From contig JAGTWJ010000017.1 of assembly GCA_020064725.1 (NCBI GenBank), positions 186,001 through 250,000 on the forward strand: a DNA stretch of 64,000 nucleotides. The letters are read 5' to 3'. The position numbers were made by a program, and so were the translations under genes. The stretch comes from Drechslerella dactyloides (lineage: Eukaryota > Ascomycota > Orbiliomycetes > Orbiliales > Orbiliaceae). Position 1 is the stretch's first letter, and each line of letters starts with the position of its first letter. Under the pieces are notes generated by a model that ran no database searches, was not told the DNA's origin, and saw only the letters and a program-made list of their open reading frames with translations. Shown here in pieces: positions 38,240 through 49,836 of the stretch.

Positions 38240-39812
38240 CTATAACCTCCCTTCATACCGTCTCTGCAATTCTTCCAACTCTCGCAACTCATCCTGATAG
38301 GCAACGGCAGCCTCCCGACGCTTCTCAGGCGCCCGCACGCTCCCCCCCAGATCGATAAGCCGCACCTCACCACTAGACACAACGATATTATGCATCCTCA
38401 GGTCACCGTGCAAGATACTCCGATCATGCACCGCCCTCAGCGCCCGCCGAGCCTGTAGCCAGAACGTCTCCGGCAAACGACATCCATCGCGGACGATATC
38501 GGCGGCGGATACGCCACAGTCTTCGAGGATCAGGATCTTGAGGATCCCGCAGTGCGTTCCCGCCGCGTACAGCCGTGGGATGAAATGCCCTTGCACATCT
38601 CGCAAGTCGGAATACCTACACTACCCGTCAGCAATCCTATATCGGTCACGCTAAAGGCAATGTAGTATACGCGGACTTACATGGCAATTTCATGGCCGGC
38701 GTTCTCCCGTGAGACTGCAGAACTCAGATCGTAAATCTTGCAAACGACCGCCCTCTCCCACTTTTGCGCCTCTTCACTGCTACCCCCTCTACGATAAAGC
38801 CGCCCCCTAACCACCGCCCCGGCGTTCCGCGGCGACCGTCTGTCGACACACGCCGCCATATCCCCCCACGGCACCCTCGACTCGTCGCTGATAATCTCAC
38901 TCTGCACGTCGAAATCCAGGATACGCGGTCCCGGAGCGCCATCGTTAACCGGCGGCGAATAGTAGCGGTACCCCTCTCGACAAGTGTAATAACACACATA
39001 CGTGAGTGCCGCAACGGTACTTCTTAATCCCCTATCGGAGCGTTTGTAACATCGGGAGACTCGCAATCTAGCATCTTCTGTTCTTTGAAAAAAGAAGGTG
39101 GAGTCGTGATTGGAGAGGACGCCGATCTCGACGTCGTTCCAGTGCATGTATCCGTAGAGCTGCTGCACGGCTTTCACAACCTCACCGTGGCTATGCTCAT
39201 TGAAGGTCGTGATTATATCGTCTGGTAGCGGCAGTGTCCATGGCGTTTTATATTCCACGACAAGTCGCGCCTTCACTTCGCTGTGTGAAGTTTTCTTTTT
39301 ATGACGGCCCGTAGGGTATTTCGCGAACATGCGATCGGGCTGGCCGATGTGGTAGCTTGGATCGTGGTGATCAAAGTATCCATCGACGTGGAGTATGTTT
39401 CTGAGAATCCGCTTCGTCGGCGCCTCGAATCGCTGGATCGCCAAGTTTACAAGCGTCGATTTTTGGTTGACGATGTGCAGTGGGGACTTCTCCCGCTTTA
39501 ATTCTTTCGATGTGATCTCTGTGACCTGGAGTATTATCACACCAGCCAGACCAGTGATTGCAAGTGTCAGCCGATTATCGAAATCGATATATGGATGCTA
39601 ACTGCGAGAGTGGACAAGGGAGAACATACAGTCTCCTCCAGATGCGGTTCCAACAAGTCCTTGACGCCGTCATCGAAATCATCCCAGGGGAGAAGAGATG
39701 TAGGAAGACACCGTGGGTTGGCGGGCAGGGCGGTCGCTGATTCCCTGAGATCGAGAGTCGGTATCCTCAGAGCGGGGGCCGCTGCTCGATCGAGGTATTT
39801 CGAGAGCTTCAT
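38240..39812 (-). CDS. PD-(D/E)XK nuclease-like / protein kinase-like fusion
   Basis: Predicted 467-residue protein from three exons: 39630-39812, 38681-39525 and 38240-38615, with introns of 104 and 65 nt that keep frame. Around residues 121-190 lie QPDRMF, VEYK and QLYGYM...GVLSNHDSTFFFQR. This is the layout of a restriction-endonuclease-like fold (acidic residue, then E-x-K, then a helix with Q-x-x-x-Y) seen in fungal and oomycete proteins related to Crinkler-type effectors. The C-terminal half is kinase-like: VVCKIYD near 323 could supply the strand-3 Lys, a Glu of HEIAMYSDL fits helix C, ILHGDLRMHN near 411 replaces HRD, and IDLG near 430 replaces DFG. The kinase part is short. The start is the first ATG of exon 1; an upstream exon cannot be excluded. 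An RT relic adjoins the 3' end. Activity and target are unknown. Confidence 0.7.
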
Positions 39813-40894
39813 GTCGAGCACGATGGGAGTAAACGGGTGAGTGGTCGGTGTACGTCAAATTGGACAATCTACTTTCGTAGAGCTGGCTATCTTGGTCTCT
39901 GGAAGTTTCAAGAAGCCAAACTTAAAGGCCCATAAACTTAAATTCCCAACCCACCGATACATCAACCTACACTTCAATCACAAGGCAATTCAGCGCAGGA
40001 TTCCAGCTGTAGCTCAAACCATCAATTTCAGCTGGATGAATTACGAAATATATCATCCGACCATGTTCATTGATATACCAAGCTAGCAAGCTGCAAATAT
40101 CTAAATACCTTAGAAAGTACAACTTCAAGTCGCCAACTCGAATACCATATCAATTCTGCGCCCGTACAACCAGCTGACAATGCCTACCGCCTCATCGAGA
40201 AGTAATTATAATGGCTGCACGGTCGACCAGTTAAAAGCCCCCTCAATATTAATCGTCCTCCACATCGTCACCTTTATATCCGTAAGGTGTTGTTCGTGGG
40301 ATAGTATACAAAGATATATATATAGTCAGCCCGAGACAGAAGCAGTCAAGAACTTGGAAAGATAGGATGCAAGAACTCGAAGGAAGACCGCTCGAAAACA
40401 CCAGTATAATAAGAATGATACAGGTGTATAGGTAAGGATTTATATAGAAATATATGCAAAAGTAATCAGCCGTCCGAATGCGTTTTGTCTACCATCTACC
40501 CATATATCTAGAATCCGCCGTCTACCTTCTAGGAACCGCAGATAAATGCATGTACACAATGCAGCAAAATGCAAACGAAGACCGTCCCCGAACATCCAAC
40601 ATAGACATTAATATAAACCAAACACAGCATGCAGAGGAACGAATGGTAAACTCAAAGGATATGCTGTGTAATAGAAACAAAAAAAAAAAAAAAGCGGAAT
40701 CAAAATGCAAAGCGACCAGTCGTACGAACGACGATGCAGGTGTATAGGTAATCCAAAATGCAACATCAATATCCACAAGAATCCAAATCAAAAAAAACCG
40801 AAAAAGAAAAAAAAAAACAAGACAAAAAGATATCCACAAGAAAAAAGGTAGAAAAAAGAAAGAAGAAAAAAAACCGTCTATAGAATACTCGTGT
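39813..40894. other. intergenic, nuclease-kinase to AGC1
   Basis: No gene supported. The part to 40.4 kb is presumably the promoter of the nuclease-kinase gene. From 40.6 to 40.88 kb the plus strand is A-rich with several A runs, consistent with a T-rich 3' UTR of the carrier gene on the minus strand. Confidence 0.5.
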
Positions 40895-43145
40895 CTACTG
40901 CGCTTGTCCCATCCCGCGTATCCGCCGCCACTCCGCATCCGACAAATTCATCGCCCGCCGCCCGAACCCCTGATCCAGATCCATAATCGTCTTCATCGCA
41001 TTCCGGCTCCGCAGCCACGGCATCCCCTCCGCGGCGGCGGCCGCGCGACTCGGCACCTCAAGCGACCCGAGGGCCTCCTTCTTAGCCGCCGCCGCACCGG
41101 GGAACGGCAGCACGCTCTGCAGCACCTCGTATGCGGCCAGCGTGAAACCGAACTGCGGCGACGACCGCAGGATCCGTGCCGGCCCGCCCTTGAAGAAGGC
41201 CTTGAAGCCTTCCTCCTTGTAGACTGTCTTGGCGCAGTGCACGAGGCCGCGGTAGTTGGTCTCGCCCTTGCGCGCCTCGACCTGCAGCCGCGTCTTGATC
41301 ACATCGCACGGGGTCGTTAAATAGCTATCCACAACGTTAGCATGCGTCACTCAACGGGATGTTATGGGAGGGGAACGTACGCGGCTGGCATGCCGGCGAT
41401 GGCGCCGCTGGCGAGCAGCTGGAGGATGCCCAGCTTCTTCGTCTCACTTTCGCCGAAATAGTCCTTCTTGAAGTGCGCGTACGTCGGGAAATAGATCGCG
41501 CTGAACGGAATGTCGCGAAGTAAACACGCCGAGGCACCCTTGTACAAGCCCAGCAAGCCGAGGTTCTTAACTATCCACAGCGCGGAGCGACGCGGTAAGC
41601 CCGGGTTGTTCTTCGACATTTCGCCCTGCACCTGCAGGCGGATCTTGACGATCTCGAGGGGGCTGTTCACCAACGTTAGCAGCAGAAACGCAATAATATG
41701 AATGAGGGTACTGACTTGGTGAAGATGACTTGGCAGCCTCCGGCTGTTCCACCGGCCGCGATCTCCCACGGCAGCGAGATGCCTTTGCCGCCCTCGCCCG
41801 TGCCCGCGGCGTAGCCCCGGATCAGGTCGTTGACCGTCAGCTTGATCGCCTTCTCCGGCGCGACGCCGACGAGCTGCGGGCCAAGGCCGCGGTAGAGGCC
41901 GGTGAAGCCTTCGTTTTTGATGACCTTTTTCGCGCAGTCTATCGAGTTGAGGTAAAGCCGCTCGCCGACGACCGTCACCCGCTGGTTCTGCATCCGCGTC
42001 TTGACGAGATCGATCGGGTAGACCATCGTCGCGCCGAACGCGCCGGCGATGGCGCCCAGACCGAAATTGTACATGCTGCCGAGGACTGCCTTGAGCGGCG
42101 AGGCCCCGAGGGCGCTGGCGAGGGCGCCGTCGGCCGAGGACAGCCGCTCGCTCGGCTTCCAGCTCGGGTCGACGACGCGGCTAAAGTCCTGCAGCGACAG
42201 GCGACCCGTCTGGTTGTCCAGGGAAGCGAAGTGGAAGAGCACGTCGGCCTCCGTGGGGGTGAAAGTGCCCCAGCGGGCGGTGTGGGCGGCCTCGTTCATA
42301 AAGTCGGAGCGGGTGATGCGGCCGTCGGGGGACTTTGAGACGGCCTTGCGGATGATGACCTCGACGAGGTCGATGTCCTTCATGATGTTCTGGAAGGCGC
42401 GGACGTGGGCGTAGGAGATCTTGGAGGACAGGCCAACGTTGCAGAGGGTGTGCAGGTTCTCGAGCAGGTGGTCGGAGAGCTTGTGCTGCTGGGTTTTGAC
42501 GATGATCTCCTGGAACTCTTCCGGGGAGATGTGGCCGGTGGCCTTCTTGTCGAAGTGCATGAAGGCCTGGCGGACGCGCTCGCCCTGGACGCCGCGCAGC
42601 ATCTGGGAGAACTGGGCGTAGGAGAGGTCGCTGCGGGTCTTGTGGGAGCCGAGGTAGAGGGAAGCCCAGGGGGCGTTCCAGTCGAAGGGGAGGGCATCGG
42701 GCGACTTGTTTTCTTTGTAGAGCTTGAGAAAGTCGTCGTATTTGACGATGCCGGTGCCCTCGCGGTCGAAGAGGCGGAAGGCGATCTCGTACTCGGCGTC
42801 CGGGCGGGAGAGCAGGTTTTCGAAAAAGGTGTAGTCGTGCAGGGTGAGCTGGCCGGCGCGACGGCGGTCGGCGACCTGGAAGAGGACGCCGTACTGCTCG
42901 CGGGGGATCTTGTGGTAGGCCGCGGCGGGGGAGTCCGGGGGCGGGGTGATGGCCTCGATAAAGTCGATCTGGGTCATGAGCTTGTCGCCGGAGGAAGGGT
43001 CGGTGACGGAGGCGAACTTGTCAAAGTGGGCGCGAGTGTTAGCGGAGGGGTCGGCCGGGGGGGCATCGTGGCCGACGAGGGCATCCGCGACGACGGCGGC
43101 GGCATGCTGGGACTTGGAGACGGCCTCCTCGGTGAGGCTGGCCAT
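40895..43145 (-). CDS. AGC1: mitochondrial aspartate/glutamate carrier with EF-hands
   Basis: Predicted 713-residue inner-membrane carrier that exchanges aspartate and glutamate and supports the malate-aspartate shuttle. Exons are 41716-43145, 41381-41662 and 40895-41324, with introns of 53 and 56 nt, both containing a TGCTAAC branch site. The N-terminal half (to about residue 340) carries calmodulin-like EF-hand repeats such as RLFDREGTGIVKYDDFLKLY and MHFDKKATGHISPEEFQEII, implying calcium regulation. The C-terminal half has the three carrier repeats, each with its P-x-[DE]-x-x-[KR] signature: YPIDLVKTR near 375, NPLEIVKIR across the first intron near 477, and TPCDVIKTR near 573. Length and order match fungal Agc1 with the animal citrin-type N-terminus. 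The start ATG sits in a CGCCATGG context. Divergently arranged with csn1. Confidence 0.93.
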
Positions 43146-44371
43146 GGCGAAGCTAGTTATAGCTATATAGCGGGCGACGCTACACTACACTAAACTGTCT
43201 TGACTAAGGTGTGGATAGTTAGCAGGCGGTCCGTGTGCAGGAGAAGGTGTGTTTATATTTGGTCAGGGGAGGTGGGCATTGTTTGTCGGGCGTACCAGGG
43301 GCAGAGGCGTCGCTATGACGTCGGCCGGGATCGGTATATAGACGGGGCAGCTGGACGGGCAGCTGGCCGATAGCGAGAGAAGGCGGTAATGAGCGTCGTG
43401 TCGTCGTCGTCGTCGTCGGAGTGGTGATGTGGAGAGACGATGCGAAGGAGAGAGGATGAGGAAAAGAAGTGGAAGCAGAAGAAGGAGAAGCAGCAGAGAA
43501 GAAGAAAAGAAATATTGTGCGCAGGGGCGAAAACAGCTCAGGTCCAACTGGGCCACGGAACCCGCACAAACCAGCGCAAAGAAGCAGCCACGAATCAAGC
43601 AGCTGGCCACCGTCGTCCGAACAGAATCCGGAATGATCAAAAGTCGGAACGATCAAAAGTCGTCAGAGGAGGTCTTTGATAAGTTGGAGCGCTAGAAAAA
43701 GGAGCTGTGTCGGAAGCCGAGAGCGAAAATTTGCTGGCGCGAGCGACAGGCGGCGCCAACCAGCTGCAGTTAGGCGCGTTTTCCTTTTACCTCTGACAGC
43801 AATTCTATTATACTAGCAAGAGGGCAGTCCCGGAGCTAAGTTTAAAACTAGCTCTGAAGAGCATGTCCTCTGGCTGAGGGCATTCGTGTATTCTTCTATC
43901 GGACAGCTGGCTGGGCTGCGGCCGACGTCCGGAGCTCGCCCTCTTTTATACGCTCACGCCGGTCAGCCGCCGCCGTCAGCCAGAAGAGGCAGCAGAGATG
44001 CTATCAGATCCAGGTCGTAGTGCTTTTAATAGTCTCGAGGCTCAAACAGGCTGAGAGGAACCGATCCGGCTGATCTGATCTCGCATCTGATTCTTCTTAT
44101 CTTATCCATCTGCACCGCCACAGTATCATACAGCCAAGTATTACATAATCTGTGGCTGGTGTAAATGTGGCTGATGGCAGCTTGAGGGAAGCTTCCCAAA
44201 AGCGCAAGTAACGCAGCAAGCTCCCCGCCGATATCAACCTCCACCTCAACCACCCGTCGACATCTCCATCACGCGTATTCCACCTCCCCGACGCGTATTC
44301 ATACCCCTCGACAGCCTCCCTTCCTCGCCATCGACACGCACGGTCTTCTAGGATCCTCTCTCTCCGCTGAT
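43146..44371. promoter_or_regulatory. shared promoter region, AGC1 and csn1
   Basis: The two genes are head-to-head across 1.2 kb. The sequence has purine-rich tracts on the plus strand near 43.43-43.52 kb, a CGT triplet array (43394-43418), and pyrimidine-rich DNA just before the csn1 ATG. Separate or shared core promoters cannot be told apart from sequence alone. Confidence 0.4.
43394..43418. repeat. CGT triplet array upstream of AGC1
   Basis: Uninterrupted CGT/GTC units about 250 bp upstream of the AGC1 start codon, probably within its promoter or 5' UTR. Confidence 0.7.
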
Positions 44372-46024
44372 ATGGCCGACCCGCTGTCCGCAGACGCCTC
44401 GGAGGGCGGCGCGGGGGCCAGCAACGTCCTCTACGACGACTACGACAACGCTCCCGTGGCCCCCAGCGCCGCCCCCATCATCGTGACCGGTACATTATCC
44501 TTACTCTTGATCTGCTCTATACGTTGTATTCTGTCGATGGTTCTGTCGTGCTGACTGTGGTGTGCAGACCTGCCCCGCTTCGACCTCGAGCAGTACATCG
44601 CCAACTACTCCGGTGCGTCATACAATCCATCAATCGAAATCCCTAGCTTCAATATCAATCCGGTGAATGCATCTGACGTGAATTTTAGGCCGCATGAAGG
44701 TCACCCGCCTCATGTTCATCGGCAGCCACTGCATCCCCCTCGCCCAGGAGGCCCTGCGCACCGCCATCGCCCTCCTCCGCCAGGCCGGCGACGTCCGCCT
44801 CTACCGCCAGGCCGTCACCACCCTGCAGGCCTACGCCCCGAACGACCCGGACGCCAAGCCCGACGACGACTGGATCGAGCGCACCACCCGCGACGTCCGC
44901 CAGCGCACCGACCGCCTCGAGGCCGAGCTCAAGTCCTACAAGAACAACATGATCAAGGAGTCAATACGCGTAGGTCATCCCTCTCACCTTAAGAGTGGTT
45001 ATGTTGTATTCTAATAATGAGTGTATAGATCGGCCACCGCGACTTGGGGGAGCACTTTTACACTACCGGCGACCTGCAGTCCGCCTACCGCGCCTTCAGC
45101 CGCATGCGCGACTACTGCACCTCCAACAAGCAGATGATCGAGATGACGCTCTCCTGCATCCTCATCTGCATAGACCAGGCCCAGTACACCTCCGTCCAGA
45201 GCAACGTCGCCAAAATCCGCAACCACATCCGCTCCGACGAAGACCTCAAAATCCACCTCCCCAAAATCAACATCGCCTCGGGCATCGCCTTCCTCGCCCA
45301 GGGCAACTACCTCGACGCCGCCCGCAGCTTCATCGCCACGGATCCGGCCATCGGCGCCGACTACAACATGGTCGCCACCATGAACGACGTCGCCGTCTAC
45401 GGCGGCCTCACCGCGCTCGCCTCCATGGATCGCAACATGCTCAAGGCCGAGGTCCTCGAGTCCTCCACCTTCCGCACCTTCCTCGAGCTCGAGCCCCACG
45501 TCCGCCGCGCCGTCACCGCCTTCCACTCCGCCCGCTACGGCGAGTGCCTGTCCATCCTCGAGGCCTACCGCAACGACTACCTGCTCGACCCCTTTCTGCA
45601 GAAGCACGTCGACAAGATATATGAAGCCGTGCGCACGAAGAGCATCGTCCAGTACTTCATCCCGTACTCGTGCGTCACGCTCGACGCCATGTCCGCGGCC
45701 TTTGGCGCCGACCCGGACCAGATGGAGCACGAGCTCGTCCGGCTGATCGAGGGCAACAAGCTGAACGCGCGCATCGACACCCAGAACCGGCTGGTCACGA
45801 GCAAGGAGACCCAGCTACGCGTCGAGGTGCACCGCAACACCCTGCGCATGGCCGGCGAGTACGAGCGCGCGGCCCGGCTGCGGATGCTGCAGATCAACGT
45901 CGTTCGCAGCGGGCTGGAGATCCGGCCGCCGAAGCAGAGTCTGTCCAACGTTGCCGGCGCGGCGGTCGGCGGCGGCGTCGGGCGGCAGGAGATGCGGGGG
46001 CTCATGTTTGGCAACGGGGCCTAA
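44372..46024 (+). CDS. csn1: COP9 signalosome subunit 1
   Basis: Predicted 479-residue PCI-domain scaffold subunit of the COP9 signalosome, which removes NEDD8 from cullins. Four exons: 44372-44489, 44568-44612, 44689-44969 and 45029-46024, joined in frame by introns of 78, 76 and 59 nt. The N-terminus contains LPRFDLEQYIANYSG, built across exons 1-3, followed by RMKVTRLMFIGSHC, both typical of CSN1/GPS1. Exon 4 starts IGHRDLGEHFY and continues through TPR-like helices. The PCI domain covers about residues 290-412, with TFRTFLELEPHVRRAVTAFH and a winged-helix part containing VTLDAMSAAFG and LNARIDTQNRLV. The tail is Gly/Arg-rich and ends LMFGNGA. Exon 2 is only 45 nt. The next gene, an F-box protein, starts 287 bp downstream on the same strand, linking two parts of the cullin-RING pathway. 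The identification is strong. Confidence 0.93.
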
Positions 46025-46310
46025 TAGATATTTGATCTCTTTCAGCGGGCGTTACAATTATATTACATGTATCTTCACGAGTAATGCTGGCGTTAGAATT
46101 ACGAGACCATGTTAGAAGCCGAATTGGTGACGTCTTGGCGGTTGCATTTTATGCGTTGAAAGAGCGCTGCTTGTATGAATCACCCATCTCCCGCCACAAC
46201 CGCATTCCTCTTATAAGAACCACAACCACCAACCGCCATCGCCACCATGCCTCGATATCACAACCTATACACTGCAATAAACCCAACTTTCGCAACCAAA
46301 ATACCATACA

Positions 46311-47960
46311 ATGACGACGTCGGATGACGCCCCGCCGCCTGAGATCAACCGTCTGGCAAATCTGCCCCGTGACATCGTAACGCACCACCTCATCCCGCAA
46401 TTCACAGCACCCGCCGTCCTCCTCCTCCCCGACACCGCCCCTCGCACCGCACAATCCGTCCCGTCAGCCGGGCCCCTCCTCACGCTCTCGCAGACCTCAC
46501 GGCATCTCCGCGCGCTCGTAGCCGCCGAATACAGCACCTACTGCCAGCACCAGTATCCCGCGCTCTATGCACGTACCATCCAGGCCGCCGCTGCCACCGC
46601 CACCGCGCTGTCATCCATCGATTGGCGCGGTAAAATTCTGCAGGCGGAGAGGCTATGCAACCGGTGGAGTAAACTGCAGGTGTGCATTTCGCTCGCGGCG
46701 ACGGGGGATGCCGCTGGACCGGACGTTCGTCGGCGCCGCAGTCCGTATGCGGCGGCCGTGGACGTGCACGAGGCGTTGGACGGGCGCGAGACGCTGGTGG
46801 TCGGACGGGGTACAAGTCTTGCTGTTCGCACGGACGGTACCTGGCGGAGCGTGACGCGCGAGGGGATGGCGTACGGCGCCGACGATTACGTTGCCGTCCA
46901 CGCGCTGGACGAGGATACCGTTGTCGCGAGCCGCAGTCTTGGAGTCGAACTTGTAACCGGCGTGCGGGATGGTGAGGAGCTACGTGTCGCCGCTGCGGAG
47001 GACCTTTTCGCGCCCAGCATGCGGAATCCGACGAGCATCGTTACGTCCAGCTGTCTCGATGTCGCCAGTCGCAGTCTCGCCGTGACTTGCTCCTCCTCCT
47101 CCATCGACAAGCACGAACTCCAGCTGTTCTCCGTCCGTCCCACCGACGCGGAAAAGACAACCTTCGCGCCGACGGTCACCTCATCCATCCCGTCGAAGCC
47201 GTGGTGCTCGACCTTCCTCTCGCCGACCACCGTCGCGACAGGCCACCGCACCGGCCTAACACTACACACCACCACGCCCGCCGGCAGCGCACATGCCGTC
47301 GAGCTCCCGCAGCCGGAAACATCCTACGTCCACGACCTCAGCGTAAACTCCGTGACCCCGCTCTCGCCGCCGTTCTCGCCGTGCTTACTAGCGACCGGGT
47401 GGTCCGACGGCTGCGTCCGGCTCGTGGACACCAGAACGCGAGGATACACCGCAACCTTCACGGAAACGGTAACCTGCGAGGCCGTACCGGTCTATTCGCT
47501 ACTGCACACCTCGCCGCTGTCAAACGCGCTCCTCGCCGCGTCGTCGCAGAACCATAAATTGATGCTGTACGACCTGCGCTACGCCGACGCCGACGCCGCC
47601 ATAGCCGCGCATTCCACCGGCGGTACTATCACATGTGCGACGGGGACGATGCCGCAGAGCGTCGTGTTGTTCTTCGATAAGGTTGCCGCGAGCGTCGGGG
47701 GTAGAGGGCGGGGAAGACGGCAATTTTCGTCTGCGATGTACGCGCTGGCAGCGCCGCCGTCGAGTGCGCGCGTGTACATTGGCGCCGAAGACGCTGTCGT
47801 CTCGATGGATTTCTCCCACTCTGACGGTAAGGAAAAACTGGCGGAGGGTGAGACCGACAGTGAGAGTTTGCCTGTGCTGGTGTATCGGTCGTGGGCGGGC
47901 GATTCGCGGGCGTGGGGGTGTGCTGAGATGAACGAGTCTCGCATCAGCTGGTGGCTGTAA
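46311..47960 (+). CDS. F-box/WD40-like protein
   Basis: Predicted 549-residue single-exon protein. Residues about 10-75 fit an F-box, with INRLANLPRDIVTHHLIPQF and a later LLTLSQTSRHLRALVAAEY, the pattern that binds Skp1 in SCF ubiquitin ligases. The rest is a degenerate beta-propeller. The clearest WD-like units are LLATGWSDGCVRLVDTRT near residue 360-380 and ALLAASSQNHKLMLYDLRYA near 405-425; the others are weak. It would act as the substrate receptor, but the substrate is unknown. A fungal Pof12/F-box-WD type is possible, and I cannot assign an ortholog. The start follows csn1 by 287 bp on the same strand, too far for a shared coding unit but close enough for linked chromatin. It converges on the cystinosin-like gene with 265 bp between stop codons. 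Confidence 0.75.
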   Translation: MTTSDDAPPPEINRLANLPRDIVTHHLIPQFTAPAVLLLPDTAPRTAQSVPSAGPLLTLSQTSRHLRALVAAEYSTYCQHQYPALYARTIQAAAATATALSSIDWRGKILQAERLCNRWSKLQVCISLAATGDAAGPDVRRRRSPYAAAVDVHEALDGRETLVVGRGTSLAVRTDGTWRSVTREGMAYGADDYVAVHALDEDTVVASRSLGVELVTGVRDGEELRVAAAEDLFAPSMRNPTSIVTSSCLDVASRSLAVTCSSSSIDKHELQLFSVRPTDAEKTTFAPTVTSSIPSKPWCSTFLSPTTVATGHRTGLTLHTTTPAGSAHAVELPQPETSYVHDLSVNSVTPLSPPFSPCLLATGWSDGCVRLVDTRTRGYTATFTETVTCEAVPVYSLLHTSPLSNALLAASSQNHKLMLYDLRYADADAAIAAHSTGGTITCATGTMPQSVVLFFDKVAASVGGRGRGRRQFSSAMYALAAPPSSARVYIGAEDAVVSMDFSHSDGKEKLAEGETDSESLPVLVYRSWAGDSRAWGCAEMNESRISWWL

Positions 47961-48225
47961 TGTTGACATCTATCGTGTATTATTATAGTGTATGGGTAGA
48001 GGAGCGTTAGACGGCGTTCGTTCAAAAATAGAATGTATGTTTCGATATCTTGCAATAAGGAGAATGAATATGGTAATATAATCGCAGTAGATACAATAAC
48101 CAGCACACGCCTGCTATAATATGCGTTCCATACAAGTAAATAAAAGACCAGACCGCCCACCCACATACTATCTATCGATATATAGATATAAACCTCCGTA
48201 TCAATCGCAATCTAACATGTATAAT

Positions 48226-49239
48226 CTACTCGGAAACATCACCGTACGAATACCGCCCACGCCCACCGCCTACCAACGGCGCCCGCTCGTCCACCTCCTC
48301 GCCAACCTCCGTCTCGCTCCCCTCGCTCCCCTCATCGCGCACCTGCTCCTTGCCCGGATACACCAGATAATGCTGCACGATAAACACCAGATTCAACACC
48401 ATGGAAATCAACCCCAATCCCGTCTTGACCAGATTCCCCGTCACCCCCTCCCAACTCCCCTCCAGCGCGGCATCGATGCCCAGCTGCACCAAACTCAACA
48501 ATCCCCCGCCGAAATCGAGCAATATCTGATGAATGCTGAACCCCTGCGTCGATTTATTCTTATAATTCGTGTAGATTTGCGGCAGGTACTTTATCAGCGT
48601 GACCAGCAATTTACTCAACGACAGCGCCGTCGTCACATCCAGATAGACCACCCGGTCCAGTCTGAAAAACCCCTCGCTGTCAACCGGCGCGTGATGCGCC
48701 TCATTCCCCGCCGCTATACCCGCCACGAGCGTAACGGTCGTGATAATACCAACGATAACACCCCACACGAAGGGCTTCGTCCGCTCCGTCTTGCGGCCAG
48801 CTTCATACCCCCATATCGCCGGGAAAAACTGACTATAAGTCACGCTCGCCATAATAAACGCATGCAGCGCAAACGCAAGATCGTTCAGCCGGACGGTCGG
48901 GTTCGGCGCGTTCGGGTAGCGTTCGGCATACTCGGCGCGGATGACGGGGGAGTAGAGCAGCACGCAGGTGTAGATGAGGTAGCAGAGGAAGCCGAGGATG
49001 TTGAGCGGGAAATACGACGCCGCAACGCCGAGGGTCGACCGCCGGGCGCGGTTTTGGAGGAGCTGCGGGTAGAACGAGAGCGTCCACAGCAGGAAACTAC
49101 ACACATATCCTCCTCCGTTAGTAGATGATAGTAGGAGGTAGCATGAGGTAGGTAGTAGGGGGAGAGGGAGGGGGACGGACTAGGTCCAGCCGACGACCCA
49201 GGAGATGCCCTCCGCGGCGTCGCGCAAGGTCACCGACAT
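48226..49239 (-). CDS. cystinosin-like lysosomal/vacuolar transporter
   Basis: Predicted 309-residue seven-helix PQ-loop protein of the cystinosin (yeast Ers1) family, a proton-coupled exporter of cystine from the lysosome or vacuole. Exon 1 (49181-49239) is 59 nt and encodes MSVTLRDAAEGISWVVGWT; exon 2 is 48226-49096. The 84-nt intron joins them into GWTYFLLWTLSFYPQ, the canonical first PQ-loop. The second is LIKYLPQIYTNYKNKSTQGFS near residue 190-205, followed by LLDFGGGLLSLVQ, which keeps the Asp known to couple protons in human cystinosin. The C-terminus is Gly/Glu/Arg-rich and ends YSYGDVSE; the Tyr may be part of a sorting signal, but the animal GYDQL signal is absent. The short first exon is easily missed by automated calling. 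The functional call is confident, the substrate is inferred. Confidence 0.9.
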
Positions 49240-49836
49240 GCTGTTCTGCAGCGCATATGCTCTAATCTCAAACTATAATTCCTCTGTACCGTATCGATGT
49301 AGTTATTCGTCGGAGGATATTAATTATAATAGCTGGGAAGTCCGAACGGGAGGTAAGTAGTATATATGAGTCCGAATAGGCGGGCCGGGCGGAAGCTTAG
49401 TGAGATGCCGAGGAGGAAGGAAGGAAGGAAGGTGGAAGAGAAGGCGTCATCGGTCAGCCGGGTTTCTAGTCTCAAGGCGGCATTACGTAAGGATTCAGGG
49501 CGCTAAACGTTGTCGCGTGCAGCTGTCATTCCAGACATTCCGAAACCCCGTTCCCCGTTCCCATCACCGTCGTATATGCATAGAACTACAGACTGTAATG
49601 ATGTATAGACGGGGTGGACATCCCGCGTGCTCGTCCGCGTGAGATGTATGTGTGTATGTGTGTGTGTATATTCTGCGGTCTTATAGTATTAAGGGTGGTA
49701 AGTTTGCGGCTGTAAGGCACGTTACACAACCTGCAGGGCCTCTCCGCTCCCGGAAACCGACCGGCCCATCACGGCCCCCAAGACCAACTGCATCCATCAA
49801 CCCGGGTACGTATCGTCTATAGTGGTATATGATAGA
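49240..49836. other. intergenic, cystinosin-like to SET gene
   Basis: No gene seen in this 600-bp stretch. It must contain the cystinosin-like promoter and the 3' end of the SET gene, both minus strand. It carries an AAGG tract near 49418-49432 and a GT/GTAT tract near 49647-49670. Confidence 0.5.

Noticed and set aside
45011..45730. 239-codon minus-strand frame over csn1
   Set aside because: Val/Glu/Gly-rich mirror of the PCI-encoding exon; no independent evidence.
48121..49128. 335-codon plus-strand open frame over the cystinosin-like gene
   Set aside because: The minus strand encodes clear PQ-loop motifs and a matching first exon; the plus-strand frame is a shadow.
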